Source of the DNA: Clostridia bacterium
Lineage (GTDB): Bacteria > Bacillota > Clostridia > Lachnospirales > Lachnospiraceae
Assembly (NCBI GenBank): GCA_910574835.1
Contig: CAJTDE010000015.1
Location: forward strand, 1 to 64,000
Length of the DNA: 64,000 bases
Direction: 5' to 3'
The translations under genes and the position numbers were made by a program. The notes under the pieces are model-generated. The model did not search any database. It was given only the letters and a program-made list of their open reading frames with translations, and was not told the DNA's origin. Shown one piece after another: positions 17,895 through 25,421 of this stretch. Position 1 is the stretch's first letter, and each line of letters starts with the position of its first letter.

Positions 17895-18395
17895 CTAATA
17901 GTTTTTATACCCTACTTCTTTGAGGCGCTCCGCTTTCTTTTCCACCTGCTTTCCCAGCTCTTCCGAATATGCCTTCAGGCGGCCGAGAAGGGCTTCGTCT
18001 GAGGTGGCTAAAATCTTGGCTGCCAAAAGCCCTGCATTGGCTCCGCCGTTGATAGCTACCGTTGCCACCGGTATGCCGGAAGGCATCTGGACAATAGAAT
18101 ACAGGGAATCTCTTCCGCCTAAAGATGTTGTATGCATGGGAATACCGATGACCGGCATGGGAAAAATTGCCGCGCACATGCCCGGCAGATGTGCCGCCAT
18201 ACCTGCGCCTGCAATGATTACCTTAAAGCCCCTGCTCTCCGCCGTCTTTGCATACTCAAAGAATACGTCCGGTTCCCGATGAGCCGAGATGATTGTCATC
18301 TCATAATCCACGCCTAACTGCTCCAAAATATCCGCCGCTTTGCTCATAACAGGCATATCCGAATCGCTGCCCATTACAATTCCTACCTTTGCCAT
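17895..18395 (-). CDS. purE: N5-carboxyaminoimidazole ribonucleotide mutase
   Basis: The 166-residue class I PurE has MGSDSDMPVMSKA at the N-terminus, SAHREPD (catalytic His region) and AGAGMAAHLPGM. It converts N5-CAIR to CAIR, so a PurK is expected elsewhere. GGAGG lies eight bases before the ATG. It is the first gene of this purine unit, with its own promoter at 18454-18482. Confidence 0.96.
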   Translation of the reverse strand: MAKVGIVMGSDSDMPVMSKAADILEQLGVDYEMTIISAHREPDVFFEYAKTAESRGFKVIIAGAGMAAHLPGMCAAIFPMPVIGIPMHTTSLGGRDSLYSIVQMPSGIPVATVAINGGANAGLLAAKILATSDEALLGRLKAYSEELGKQVEKKAERLKEVGYKNY

Positions 18396-18453
18396 TCCAA
18401 AGTCCTCCCCTTTTTCATAAAGTCTTTTCTAATATTTTCCTGTGCTATAAGAA

Positions 18454-18482
18454 AGTTTAACTGTTCCCAGATCCCTTGTCAA
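18454..18482 (-). promoter_or_regulatory. promoter of the purE-purM-purN-purD unit
   Basis: Minus-strand TTGACA (18477-18482) and TAAACT (18454-18459), 17 bp apart, about 60 bp before purE. No purine riboswitch fold was seen in the short leader. Confidence 0.7.
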
Positions 18483-18529
18483 TCAAAAGTTATTGTCTGC
18501 TTTTATCAGGCCGGTATGTCCCTTTAACT

Positions 18530-20599
18530 TCACTCATCAAAAGGGCGGTTCAGTTCTTCTGTCCCCGGCAAAACAAAACGGCCGTTTTCTATGATAGAGC
18601 ATGAGCTGCTGTCCCTGCGGTTTACGCGGATATACCCCAGCTCATCATAAGGGATGGTTATATCTGTATGGCAGTTAAAATACGCCTTTGATACGTCCTC
18701 TTTTCGAAGTATGGAGCACTCATTGTCCTTGGCCGTAATTCTCTTCCCGTCCGAATTATAGGTGGATGTCTCCTCCGACCAGGAATAGCAGGTGTCTCCC
18801 ACGGCAAAATGCGGCCCCATTTTTTCCGCAATAAGAATGGGAAGCTTGGCGCCGATCCGGTATTTCTTTGCCATCATATATGCTGTCGTATTCGTTCCGA
18901 TTGCAAATTCTCCCAAGGGAAGCGTCTCATGGTTGAATAATATATTGGATTTGATATAGCTTCGGTTTTCCTCCTCCGAGTCAAAATTTTTACAAGAGTA
19001 ATCTGTCACCCTGCCATTTTCAAACCTCAGCTCCAGATCCAGATATTTTAATTCATTCAAATAAACCTCCGATACATGAAGAATCCCGTTAGTCCCCGTA
19101 AGCCTGGGAGATGTAAATACCTCTCCTACGGGAATATTCACATCTGCCACACAATTCTCAAACAAAGTTTCCTTTTCCGGATTCGAAAGTGTTCCAAGAC
19201 ATACGGTTAGGTCTGTCCGATTGCCGTTCTTCCCCCTGATCGACACGGATTCCCCCTGATCCAATGCATCAATCAGCTTCTGCTGAAGCTTTTGATATAA
19301 ATGATAATCCAGCGTATTGAGCTTTACTGTCTCCGCAAAAATCTCGGGGAACTTCTCACCAATCTCCGGGATGGGGTAAGCAATAATTGTAAAGCTCCGT
19401 TCATCTCCCGGAATATACGTATTGACAATCTGGCCGCTTCCGCTGTTATAACGCACATTTAACTCCTGCTGCTTCCTGCTGAGTTTTAAGGCTGCTTTCG
19501 AGTTCTTCGGTAAAAACGGCTGTTCCCCGAAAATTTCCATCACGGCGGGTCCGGCATGAACAGCCGCCAGCTCTTTGCACTCTTCATACGCCGCCTTCAG
19601 CAAAGAAAGTCTGCGCTCAACCAGCCTGCTGTCCAAATATAAGGCGCTGTCCTCTCTGTGATCAAACAAATACTGCTTGGAAAAAGCCGTACTTTGATAG
19701 CCGGCATTTCCCTGGGGCCTTCGATTGACGCTGTGTCTTGCCTCCCGATAAATAATGCTTTCAAGGCCCCTTTCGGCAAACTGCGCAACAGCGGCCCGGA
19801 CAATCCGCTCAAAACCCAGAGAATATCGGATATTCACTGTCTTTTTCTTACTCAGATCAATGCCTGCGTTCACAAACCCCATCCGATAGCCCTCCGTAAA
19901 GGTAAAAGCCATAGAATCAATCTCTTTTTGGGGAAGCCCGGCCAGGAAACGACTCATCTCAAGCTCATTTTCTGTGATATATTCTCCAAATCGATACAAA
20001 TAACGTACATCGTCTAAATCCGCCCCGCAAATAATATCCCTTGCGAACGACATGCCGGGGTCCAATTGTTCCCGGACACGATAAGGTATCCATATATCAC
20101 AATAATCACTGACATACCAGTAAACCATTTCCTTTAGACTTGAAAGCTCCGGCGTTCCCTCCTCAAAGGCATTGTAGATCTCTATAAACAGCTCCGTCAC
20201 TACGGTCAAATCCGTATATCGCTGCTCATAAGCCCAGACAATCATCCCCCGGATCTCCGTATACAAAAAGCTTAAGAGCTGTCCATAGCCCTCTCCAAGT
20301 CTCTCTGCGGCCGTCTCCGGGCAGGCATAGCTTTCTGCATAAGCATTTCCCGCCACATCACAGTAAAGCTCTTGGTTCAGTCTCTTTAACCGGTCTAAAT
20401 CAGCATGGGCAAACGCGTCCTCTCCTGCCTGCTTTGCAACACGCCCGATCTTCTCGATAAATTCCGCCGTTTTTCTGAAATAATCGTAAAAGGGAGCAGC
20501 CACAGACGTTTCTGACTTCATCGCCCGTACCCGCTCCATACTCAATTCATACCGCTCCTGAATTTCATCATTTTTCTGTTCCCACATTTTTTTGTTCAT
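18530..20599 (-). CDS. M29-family aminopeptidase with long N-terminal extension
   Basis: The C-terminal 300 residues fit M29 (AmpS/PepS) metallopeptidases. Likely metal ligands are seen in order: NIPVGEVFTSPR (Glu), LPLGEFAIGTN (Glu), MGPHFAVGDTCYSW (His) and NCHTDITIPYDEL (His, Asp). Typical members have about 410 residues; this has 689, with roughly 290 extra residues at the front that are mostly helical and charged. The ATG at 20599 follows GGAGG with eight bases. It is the last gene of a group with two small membrane proteins. Removal of N-terminal amino acids is the likely activity. Confidence 0.85.
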   Translation of the reverse strand: MNKKMWEQKNDEIQERYELSMERVRAMKSETSVAAPFYDYFRKTAEFIEKIGRVAKQAGEDAFAHADLDRLKRLNQELYCDVAGNAYAESYACPETAAERLGEGYGQLLSFLYTEIRGMIVWAYEQRYTDLTVVTELFIEIYNAFEEGTPELSSLKEMVYWYVSDYCDIWIPYRVREQLDPGMSFARDIICGADLDDVRYLYRFGEYITENELEMSRFLAGLPQKEIDSMAFTFTEGYRMGFVNAGIDLSKKKTVNIRYSLGFERIVRAAVAQFAERGLESIIYREARHSVNRRPQGNAGYQSTAFSKQYLFDHREDSALYLDSRLVERRLSLLKAAYEECKELAAVHAGPAVMEIFGEQPFLPKNSKAALKLSRKQQELNVRYNSGSGQIVNTYIPGDERSFTIIAYPIPEIGEKFPEIFAETVKLNTLDYHLYQKLQQKLIDALDQGESVSIRGKNGNRTDLTVCLGTLSNPEKETLFENCVADVNIPVGEVFTSPRLTGTNGILHVSEVYLNELKYLDLELRFENGRVTDYSCKNFDSEEENRSYIKSNILFNHETLPLGEFAIGTNTTAYMMAKKYRIGAKLPILIAEKMGPHFAVGDTCYSWSEETSTYNSDGKRITAKDNECSILRKEDVSKAYFNCHTDITIPYDELGYIRVNRRDSSSCSIIENGRFVLPGTEELNRPFDE

Positions 20600-20615
20600 T
20601 TCTATCGCCTCCGTC

Positions 20616-20927
20616 CTACATGCCTGCAACAAAAATCAGCATCCAAAGAATAAACAACATTCCGTTAAGCCCCACGCCAATCTTAGAGAATAAATAATAT
20701 ACTTCATCCTCCTGAAACCCCCGTATCCCAAGGATAAAGCCAATCACGGAAAATATCAGGGACAGAAGGCCCATAAGGCCAATCACGGGACCCGCCCCTC
20801 CAACCATACGGTAGGCCATCCAAAGGCCGGCACCCAGCAGAACCAGCGCTGTGAACCCCAAGAGAGATGAGGCGACTCCCTGCCTTGTATGCTTTTTATC
20901 TGTAAATTTATAGCTTCGCTTTGCCAT
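20616..20927 (-). CDS. small membrane protein (DUF6142-like)
   Basis: The 103-residue protein starts MAKRSYKFTDKKHTRQGVASS and has three hydrophobic segments, the last near the C-terminus. The N-terminal KFTDKKHTRQG pattern recalls DUF6142 proteins of clostridia, from memory. The start at 20927 is preferred because of the GAGGAAGAG just before it. It overlaps the VanZ gene by 20 bp and precedes the M29 peptidase by 16 bp, so all three are co-transcribed. Function unknown. Confidence 0.7.
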   Translation of the reverse strand: MAKRSYKFTDKKHTRQGVASSLLGFTALVLLGAGLWMAYRMVGGAGPVIGLMGLLSLIFSVIGFILGIRGFQEDEVYYLFSKIGVGLNGMLFILWMLIFVAGM

Positions 20928-21387
20928 CTCTTCCTCTTTTCCCAAAACAGCGGCGAAATGCAAAATAAATGAAATATCCCACACAGCCCCCTATGGTATT
21001 TAAAAGTAAATCATCCACATCAAAGCAGCCTACCTTAAGAACCAGCTGCATTGTCTCTGCCAGCAGGCTTATGGAAAAGGACAAAATCATCACCTGTAAA
21101 AAGCTTTTGATACGTTCAAACAGTACCGGCAGCGCAAATCCCAGAGGAACAAATACTGCCACATTTCCCGCCACATTGATAACAACCGCTGCCGTTCCCA
21201 AAATATGGCGGTATTTTATAAAACGACGGATTTCCTGAAACAGTATCAAATTATATTGATAATCCCGGTGAAGCTCCGTCCGGCCATAACTCTCCGAAAA
21301 AAACATAAAATAAATCAGGCACGCAAGATAAATACCCAACAATATCCGCCCGCCCCACCGCAGCTTTTCAATCCATTCTTTTTTCAT
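20908..21387 (-). CDS. VanZ-like membrane protein
   Basis: The 159-residue protein has four to five membrane segments. The pattern NVAGNVAVFVPLGFALP and SLLAETMQLVLKVGCFDVDDLLLNTIGG is the VanZ-like signature (E-x-x-Q followed by D-x-D-D-x-x-x-N-x-x-G). VanZ members have been tied to lipoglycopeptide resistance and surface properties, but the function is not fixed. AGGACAGA precedes the ATG. Confidence 0.88.
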   Translation of the reverse strand: MKKEWIEKLRWGGRILLGIYLACLIYFMFFSESYGRTELHRDYQYNLILFQEIRRFIKYRHILGTAAVVINVAGNVAVFVPLGFALPVLFERIKSFLQVMILSFSISLLAETMQLVLKVGCFDVDDLLLNTIGGCVGYFIYFAFRRCFGKRGRDGKAKL

Positions 21388-21402
21388 TCAATCTGTCCTA
21401 TT

Positions 21403-21555
21403 CTAAAACATCAGATCAGACTTTGCTCTTAAAAGTCTGCCGCCGTTTATAATAGTCAGAATCCCGGTTGTTAAGCCTACCACCAGGAGAATGATTCCAA
21501 TTGCCAAATTGCCTGCACCTATTACAGACATGGTTTTATATGCCTTTTCGTTCAT
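21403..21555 (-). CDS. small membrane protein, 50 aa
   Basis: A 50-codon frame starts MNEKAYKTMSVIGAGNLAIG, contains a hydrophobic stretch (IGIILLVVGLTTGILTII) and ends with the basic segment GGRLLRAKSD. TAGGAGTAGTGAAA precedes the ATG, giving a good ribosome binding site. It is 15 bp ahead of the VanZ gene and likely heads that unit. No named family, but codon use and the single membrane helix look real. Confidence 0.65.
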   Translation of the reverse strand: MNEKAYKTMSVIGAGNLAIGIILLVVGLTTGILTIINGGRLLRAKSDLMF

Positions 21556-21667
21556 TTTCACTACTCCTATTCCAGTTTTGCGGGACCTATACGGTGCACC
21601 TTATAAAGAAGAGTTTCCGTTTTGCAGTCCTCATATCATACACATTGTGTAAGATCTGCTGTTTTTA

Positions 21668-22342
21668 CTAATTTACTCCATACTTTAAGTAGTATGCATC
21701 AATTGCATTTTTTAATGTATCATCAATGATAATCTTTCCTTTATACGGACGGTTATAGAGGTGCTCCACTACCTCTGCCATTGTCACGATAGCCGTAGTT
21801 TTAAGTCCGTATTTCTCTTGGATCTCCTGAAGGGCGCTCTTTTCTCCCTGCCCCCGCTCCATGCGATCTACGGATACCACCAGACCTAACGGGTTTACCT
21901 CTCCCTGTGCCCGGATAATCGGCAGGGTTTCTTCAATGGAGGTTCCCGCTGTGGTCACATCCTCAATAATCACGACGCGATCCCCGTCCTGAATCGGGCT
22001 GCCAAGCAGAATCCCTTTGTCTCCGTGATCCTTGACCTCCTTGCGGTTGGAGCAGTAACGAATATCCGTATCATAAAGCTCGCTGAGCGCCATAGAAGCG
22101 GCCACAGTCAAGGGAATCCCTTTGTAGGCCGGTCCGAAAAGCACGTCAAAGTCCAATCCAAAGGCATCCTTTATGGCTCTGGCGTAATACTGCCCCAATC
22201 TGCGAAGCTGAGAACCCGTGCGGTAAAAGCCTGTGTTTACAAAAAAAGGGGTGTTTCTTCCGCTCTTTGTCACAAAATCGCCAAACTTCAGTACTTGACA
22301 GTCTATCATAAATTCAATAAATTCCTGCTTGTATTGTTCCAT
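21668..22342 (-). CDS. pyrE: orotate phosphoribosyltransferase
   Basis: The 224-residue enzyme makes OMP from orotate and PRPP. The PRPP-binding motif VVIIEDVTTAGTSIEE is clear, and FGPAYKGIPLTVA and YCSNRKEVKDHG (flexible loop lysines) match the clostridial type. The ATG at 22342 follows AGGAGAAACA; upstream frame extension runs through hairpin repeats and is not coding. It is the last gene of the pyrF-pyrK-pyrD-pyrE set, separated from pyrD by a duplicated structured leader. Confidence 0.96.
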   Translation of the reverse strand: MEQYKQEFIEFMIDCQVLKFGDFVTKSGRNTPFFVNTGFYRTGSQLRRLGQYYARAIKDAFGLDFDVLFGPAYKGIPLTVAASMALSELYDTDIRYCSNRKEVKDHGDKGILLGSPIQDGDRVVIIEDVTTAGTSIEETLPIIRAQGEVNPLGLVVSVDRMERGQGEKSALQEIQEKYGLKTTAIVTMAEVVEHLYNRPYKGKIIIDDTLKNAIDAYYLKYGVN

Positions 22343-22353
22343 TGTTTCTCCTA

Positions 22354-22584
22354 TTCCAGTTCCGTAATATCCCCCAAAGCACACCTCCGTGAAATCAATT
22401 TCCAGCCACAAATGCATGTGTCTGTAAATCGATTTGTGCGCTTTGCGGGATATTACTGTTTCCAGTTCCGTAATATCCCCCAAAGCACACCTCCGTGAAA
22501 TCAATTTCCAGCCACAAATGCATGTGTCTGTAAATCGATTTGTGCGCTTTGCGGGATATTACTGTTTCCAGTTCCGTAATATCC
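22354..22584 (-). repeat. two 106-bp direct repeats with hairpins in the pyrE leader
   Basis: Unit one starts at 22354, unit two at 22460 and a third partial unit at 22566, each beginning TTCCAGTTCCGTAATATCC on the plus strand. Inside each unit GTAATATCCCCCAAAGC pairs with GCTTTGCGGGATATTAC (one mismatch). On the minus strand the junctions read GGATATTA-CGGAA-CTG-GAAA-CAG-TAATATCC, a stem capped by a GAAA loop. The last element carries the pyrE ribosome binding site. Confidence 0.85.
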
Positions 22585-22611
22585 TGATTCTACCATATCC
22601 CGTCCGGCTTT

Positions 22612-23529
22612 TCAACAAATACATCCTACGGCGCCAATCAAATCCCGGACTTTCTCTATTTTGTACCTCTCCATATAGGCCCGGATCCCTTCTGCCGTTT
22701 CCTTCGCCGCATAGGGATTGGCGAAGTTCGCCGTTCCCACGGAAACTGCCGTTGCGCCCGCCAGAATGAACTCCAATGCATCTTCGCTGTTTTGGATTCC
22801 CCCCATTCCGATGATGGGAAGGGAAACTGCCTGCGCCGCCTCATACACCATGCGCACAGCCACCGGCTTTACTGCCGGTCCGGAGAGTCCTCCCGTACGA
22901 TTTGCTAAAACAAAGGCCCGTTTATGGATATCAATTTTCATACCTGTCAAGGTATTGATTAAAGACAGCACATCTGCGCCGCCTGCCTCTGCCGCCCGTG
23001 CCATTTCTCCAATACTTGTCACATTGGGACTAAGCTTCATAATCACCGGCTGCTTTGCATGCTTTTTTACCTCGCGTGTTACCTCCTCTAAGGCTTCCGG
23101 CTTCTGTCCAAAAGCAATCCCGCCTTCTTTCACATTCGGACAAGATACATTGATCTCCAAAAGATCTACCGGCTGATCCGAAAGCTTTTCCACTACCTCG
23201 CAGTAATCAGAGACAGTTTTTCCACAGACATTCACTATGATCTTTGTATCAAACTGACGCAGGAAGGGTATGTCCCGTTCAATGAACACATCTATTCCGG
23301 GATTCTGAAGCCCAATGGCATTGAGCATACCGCTGGCTGTCTCCGCTATTCTCGGAGTCGGATTTCCCGGCCAGGGAATGTTCGCCACTCCTTTCGTAAC
23401 GACGGCCCCCAGAGCGCTCAAATCATAAAATTCACTGTATTCCGCACCGGAGCCGAAAGTTCCGGAAGCTGTCATCACGGGGTTTTTCAGCTCCACTCCT
23501 GCCAGATTTACACTTGTCCTATATTCCAT
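22612..23529 (-). CDS. pyrD: dihydroorotate dehydrogenase, class 1B catalytic subunit
   Basis: The 305-residue protein begins MEYRTSVNLAGVELKNPVMTA as class 1B enzymes do. The catalytic cysteine lies in INVSCPNVKEGG, and the FMN-binding GMGGIQNSEDALEF motif is near the end. It works with PyrK to pass electrons to NAD. The ATG at 23529 gives the standard length; an upstream start at 23595 would add 22 residues and lacks a good ribosome binding site. Confidence 0.95.
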   Translation of the reverse strand: MEYRTSVNLAGVELKNPVMTASGTFGSGAEYSEFYDLSALGAVVTKGVANIPWPGNPTPRIAETASGMLNAIGLQNPGIDVFIERDIPFLRQFDTKIIVNVCGKTVSDYCEVVEKLSDQPVDLLEINVSCPNVKEGGIAFGQKPEALEEVTREVKKHAKQPVIMKLSPNVTSIGEMARAAEAGGADVLSLINTLTGMKIDIHKRAFVLANRTGGLSGPAVKPVAVRMVYEAAQAVSLPIIGMGGIQNSEDALEFILAGATAVSVGTANFANPYAAKETAEGIRAYMERYKIEKVRDLIGAVGCIC

Positions 23530-23600
23530 ATACCTTCTTTCCCTCCTTGGCAATATGTCCTCAAAGCTCTTTTGCCCATCCTGCCGGTCTGCCATACGCC

Positions 23601-24371
23601 TTAAAGCTCAATTTCTTCTGCCACAAATACAGGCCCGTCTTTGCAGATCCGCTTATTCTTAACATGCGTATGTGAATCTACATCCATTGATTTGCACACA
23701 CAGGCCAGGCAAGCGCCCACGCCGCAGGCCATTCGTTCCTCCAGAGAAAGATAACAGTCCATTCCCTGCTCCGCAGCATAAGTCTTTAATGCCCGTAGCA
23801 TAGGCGTGGGACCACAGGCAAAAACCGCCTCTGCCTTTAGGCCGTTTTCTTCAATGGCATTCAGCACATTTCCTTTTATTCCTGCGCTTCCATCCTCTGT
23901 TGCAATGTACATTCTGCCGCCTTGTTCCAGTTCTTCCTTCAAAAAAAGTTCACTGTTCCGATAACCGGCCACAATCAGCTTTTCTCCGGTTAGCTGCCTG
24001 GAAAGCTCTACCATAGGCGGTATTCCGATTCCGCCGCCGATAAGAAAGACCTTCTCATATCCTTTATCCAGAGGGAAGCCGTTTCCCAAGGGACCAACAA
24101 TCTCTAAAGTATCTCCCGGACGGCAGGCCGCAAATTCAGCCGTTCCCCTGCCTGCTATCCGGTATACCAAGCGGATTCTTCCCTGCCCCTTATCTATCTC
24201 GCAGATGCTGATAGGCCGGGGGAGCATCCGGCTTGCGTCCCTGCTGTAGACAGACAAAAACTGACCGGGTACAGCCTCCCTTGCTATTTCCTTCGTCTGA
24301 AGCCACATACCGTAGATGTCTGTGGCTATCTTCTTTTGCTCCGTAATTACTGCCGTTTCCCTATACTTCAT
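23601..24371 (-). CDS. pyrK: dihydroorotate dehydrogenase electron transfer subunit
   Basis: The 256-residue protein has the FAD domain (RPISICEID, then GPLGNGFPL), an NAD-binding GGGIGIPPM loop, and a [2Fe-2S] cysteine cluster: CGVGACLACVCKS followed by a fourth cysteine in KRICKDGP. It links PyrD to NAD+. AAGGA precedes the ATG. It lies between pyrF and pyrD in the same unit. Confidence 0.95.
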   Translation of the reverse strand: MKYRETAVITEQKKIATDIYGMWLQTKEIAREAVPGQFLSVYSRDASRMLPRPISICEIDKGQGRIRLVYRIAGRGTAEFAACRPGDTLEIVGPLGNGFPLDKGYEKVFLIGGGIGIPPMVELSRQLTGEKLIVAGYRNSELFLKEELEQGGRMYIATEDGSAGIKGNVLNAIEENGLKAEAVFACGPTPMLRALKTYAAEQGMDCYLSLEERMACGVGACLACVCKSMDVDSHTHVKNKRICKDGPVFVAEEIEL

Positions 24372-24403
24372 AAAAGTTCCTTCCCGTCGCTTTCCATCTG
24401 AGT

Positions 24404-25330
24404 CTATCTGTTCTCCAGCGCCTGACGAATGTCTGCTGCCATGTCCTCCACAGCCGCCCTGGATGCGTCTGCAAAATTCTCCGCTCCAAAGGATGCGTAT
24501 GCTTCCTGCTTATAGGCCGCAATAATTCCCCGTGAAGAATTTACAATAGCTCCCAAACCGTCAGAATTAAAGAAAGGAACCAAATCCTTTCCCTTTCCGC
24601 CCTGTGCGCCGTAGCCGGGAACTAATATAAAGGTCTTTGGCATCAGTTTTCTCAAAACCCTGCCCATCTCCGGATATGTAGCGCCTACAACAGCTCCAAT
24701 GTAGCTATAGCCGTCTCCCATGTGCTCCTCTCCCCACTGAGCAACCTTTTCTCCCACATGTTCATAGAGAGGGCGTCCCTCAATGATACGATCCTGAAAC
24801 TCCCCGCTGGATGGATTGGAGGTTTTCACCAGCACAAAGATGCCTTTGTTTTCCTCCTGGCATACCTCAATAAAGGGCCTAACTCCGTCACTCCCCAGAT
24901 AAGGATTCACTGTGGAAAAATCCTCGTTAAATACCGTATAGCATTTGCTTCCCACCTGAAGCTTCCCCAAGTGTGCCGTCGCATACGCCGCCGAGGTGGA
25001 GCCAATGTCCCCGCGCTTAATATCGCCAATCACCACCAAATCCTTTGTATGGCAATAGTCCACGGTTTTTTGGTATGCTATAAGGCCCGGGATGCCAAAC
25101 TGCTCATACATAGCAATCTGAGGTTTTACTGCCGGAACCAGGTCCCAGGTTTTGTCCACTATCTCCTTATTAAACTGCCAGATAGCCTCGGCAGCTCCTT
25201 CCAAGGTCTCGCCGTATTCCTCAAAAGCCTTTTTTTGAATATGCTCCGGAATATAGCCCAGCATGGGATCGAGTCCGATTACGATAGGCGCCTGTGTTTT
25301 TTGAATCTTTGCAATCAGCTTGTTAATCAT
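24404..25330 (-). CDS. pyrF: orotidine 5'-phosphate decarboxylase, type 2
   Basis: The 308-residue length and sequence fit the longer type 2 PyrF. The catalytic motif is VIGDIKRGDIGSTSAAYA, and the start KTQAPIVIGLDPML is typical. It decarboxylates OMP to UMP. AAAGGAG precedes the ATG, and a promoter with a 17-bp spacer lies 45-75 bp upstream. It heads the pyrF-pyrK-pyrD-pyrE unit. Confidence 0.95.
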   Translation of the reverse strand: MINKLIAKIQKTQAPIVIGLDPMLGYIPEHIQKKAFEEYGETLEGAAEAIWQFNKEIVDKTWDLVPAVKPQIAMYEQFGIPGLIAYQKTVDYCHTKDLVVIGDIKRGDIGSTSAAYATAHLGKLQVGSKCYTVFNEDFSTVNPYLGSDGVRPFIEVCQEENKGIFVLVKTSNPSSGEFQDRIIEGRPLYEHVGEKVAQWGEEHMGDGYSYIGAVVGATYPEMGRVLRKLMPKTFILVPGYGAQGGKGKDLVPFFNSDGLGAIVNSSRGIIAAYKQEAYASFGAENFADASRAAVEDMAADIRQALENR

Positions 25331-25374
25331 GGTAATTCTCCTTTATATCCGTAACCTTTTTCCTTGTTGTGTTT

Positions 25375-25403
25375 ATTCTATCGAAAATGTTGAAAGGGTG
25401 CAA
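25375..25403 (-). promoter_or_regulatory. promoter of the pyrF unit
   Basis: Minus-strand TTGCAC (25398-25403) and TAGAAT (25375-25380), 17 bp apart. The string ATCGAAAATGT occurs twice nearby, about 31 bp apart. No PyrR-type attenuator was recognised in the 45-bp leader. Confidence 0.6.
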
Positions 25404-25421
25404 GAGATTATCGAAAATGTC

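Noticed and set aside
18396-18529. purine riboswitch before purE
   Set aside because: The leader after the promoter is too short and lacks a three-way junction pattern.
22343-22504. N-terminal extension of pyrE to 22504
   Set aside because: It runs through hairpin repeats and the internal ATG at 22342 has the proper ribosome binding site and standard PyrE start.
22354-22584. CRISPR array
   Set aside because: Only two full identical 106-bp units plus a partial one, with no spacers and no cas genes.
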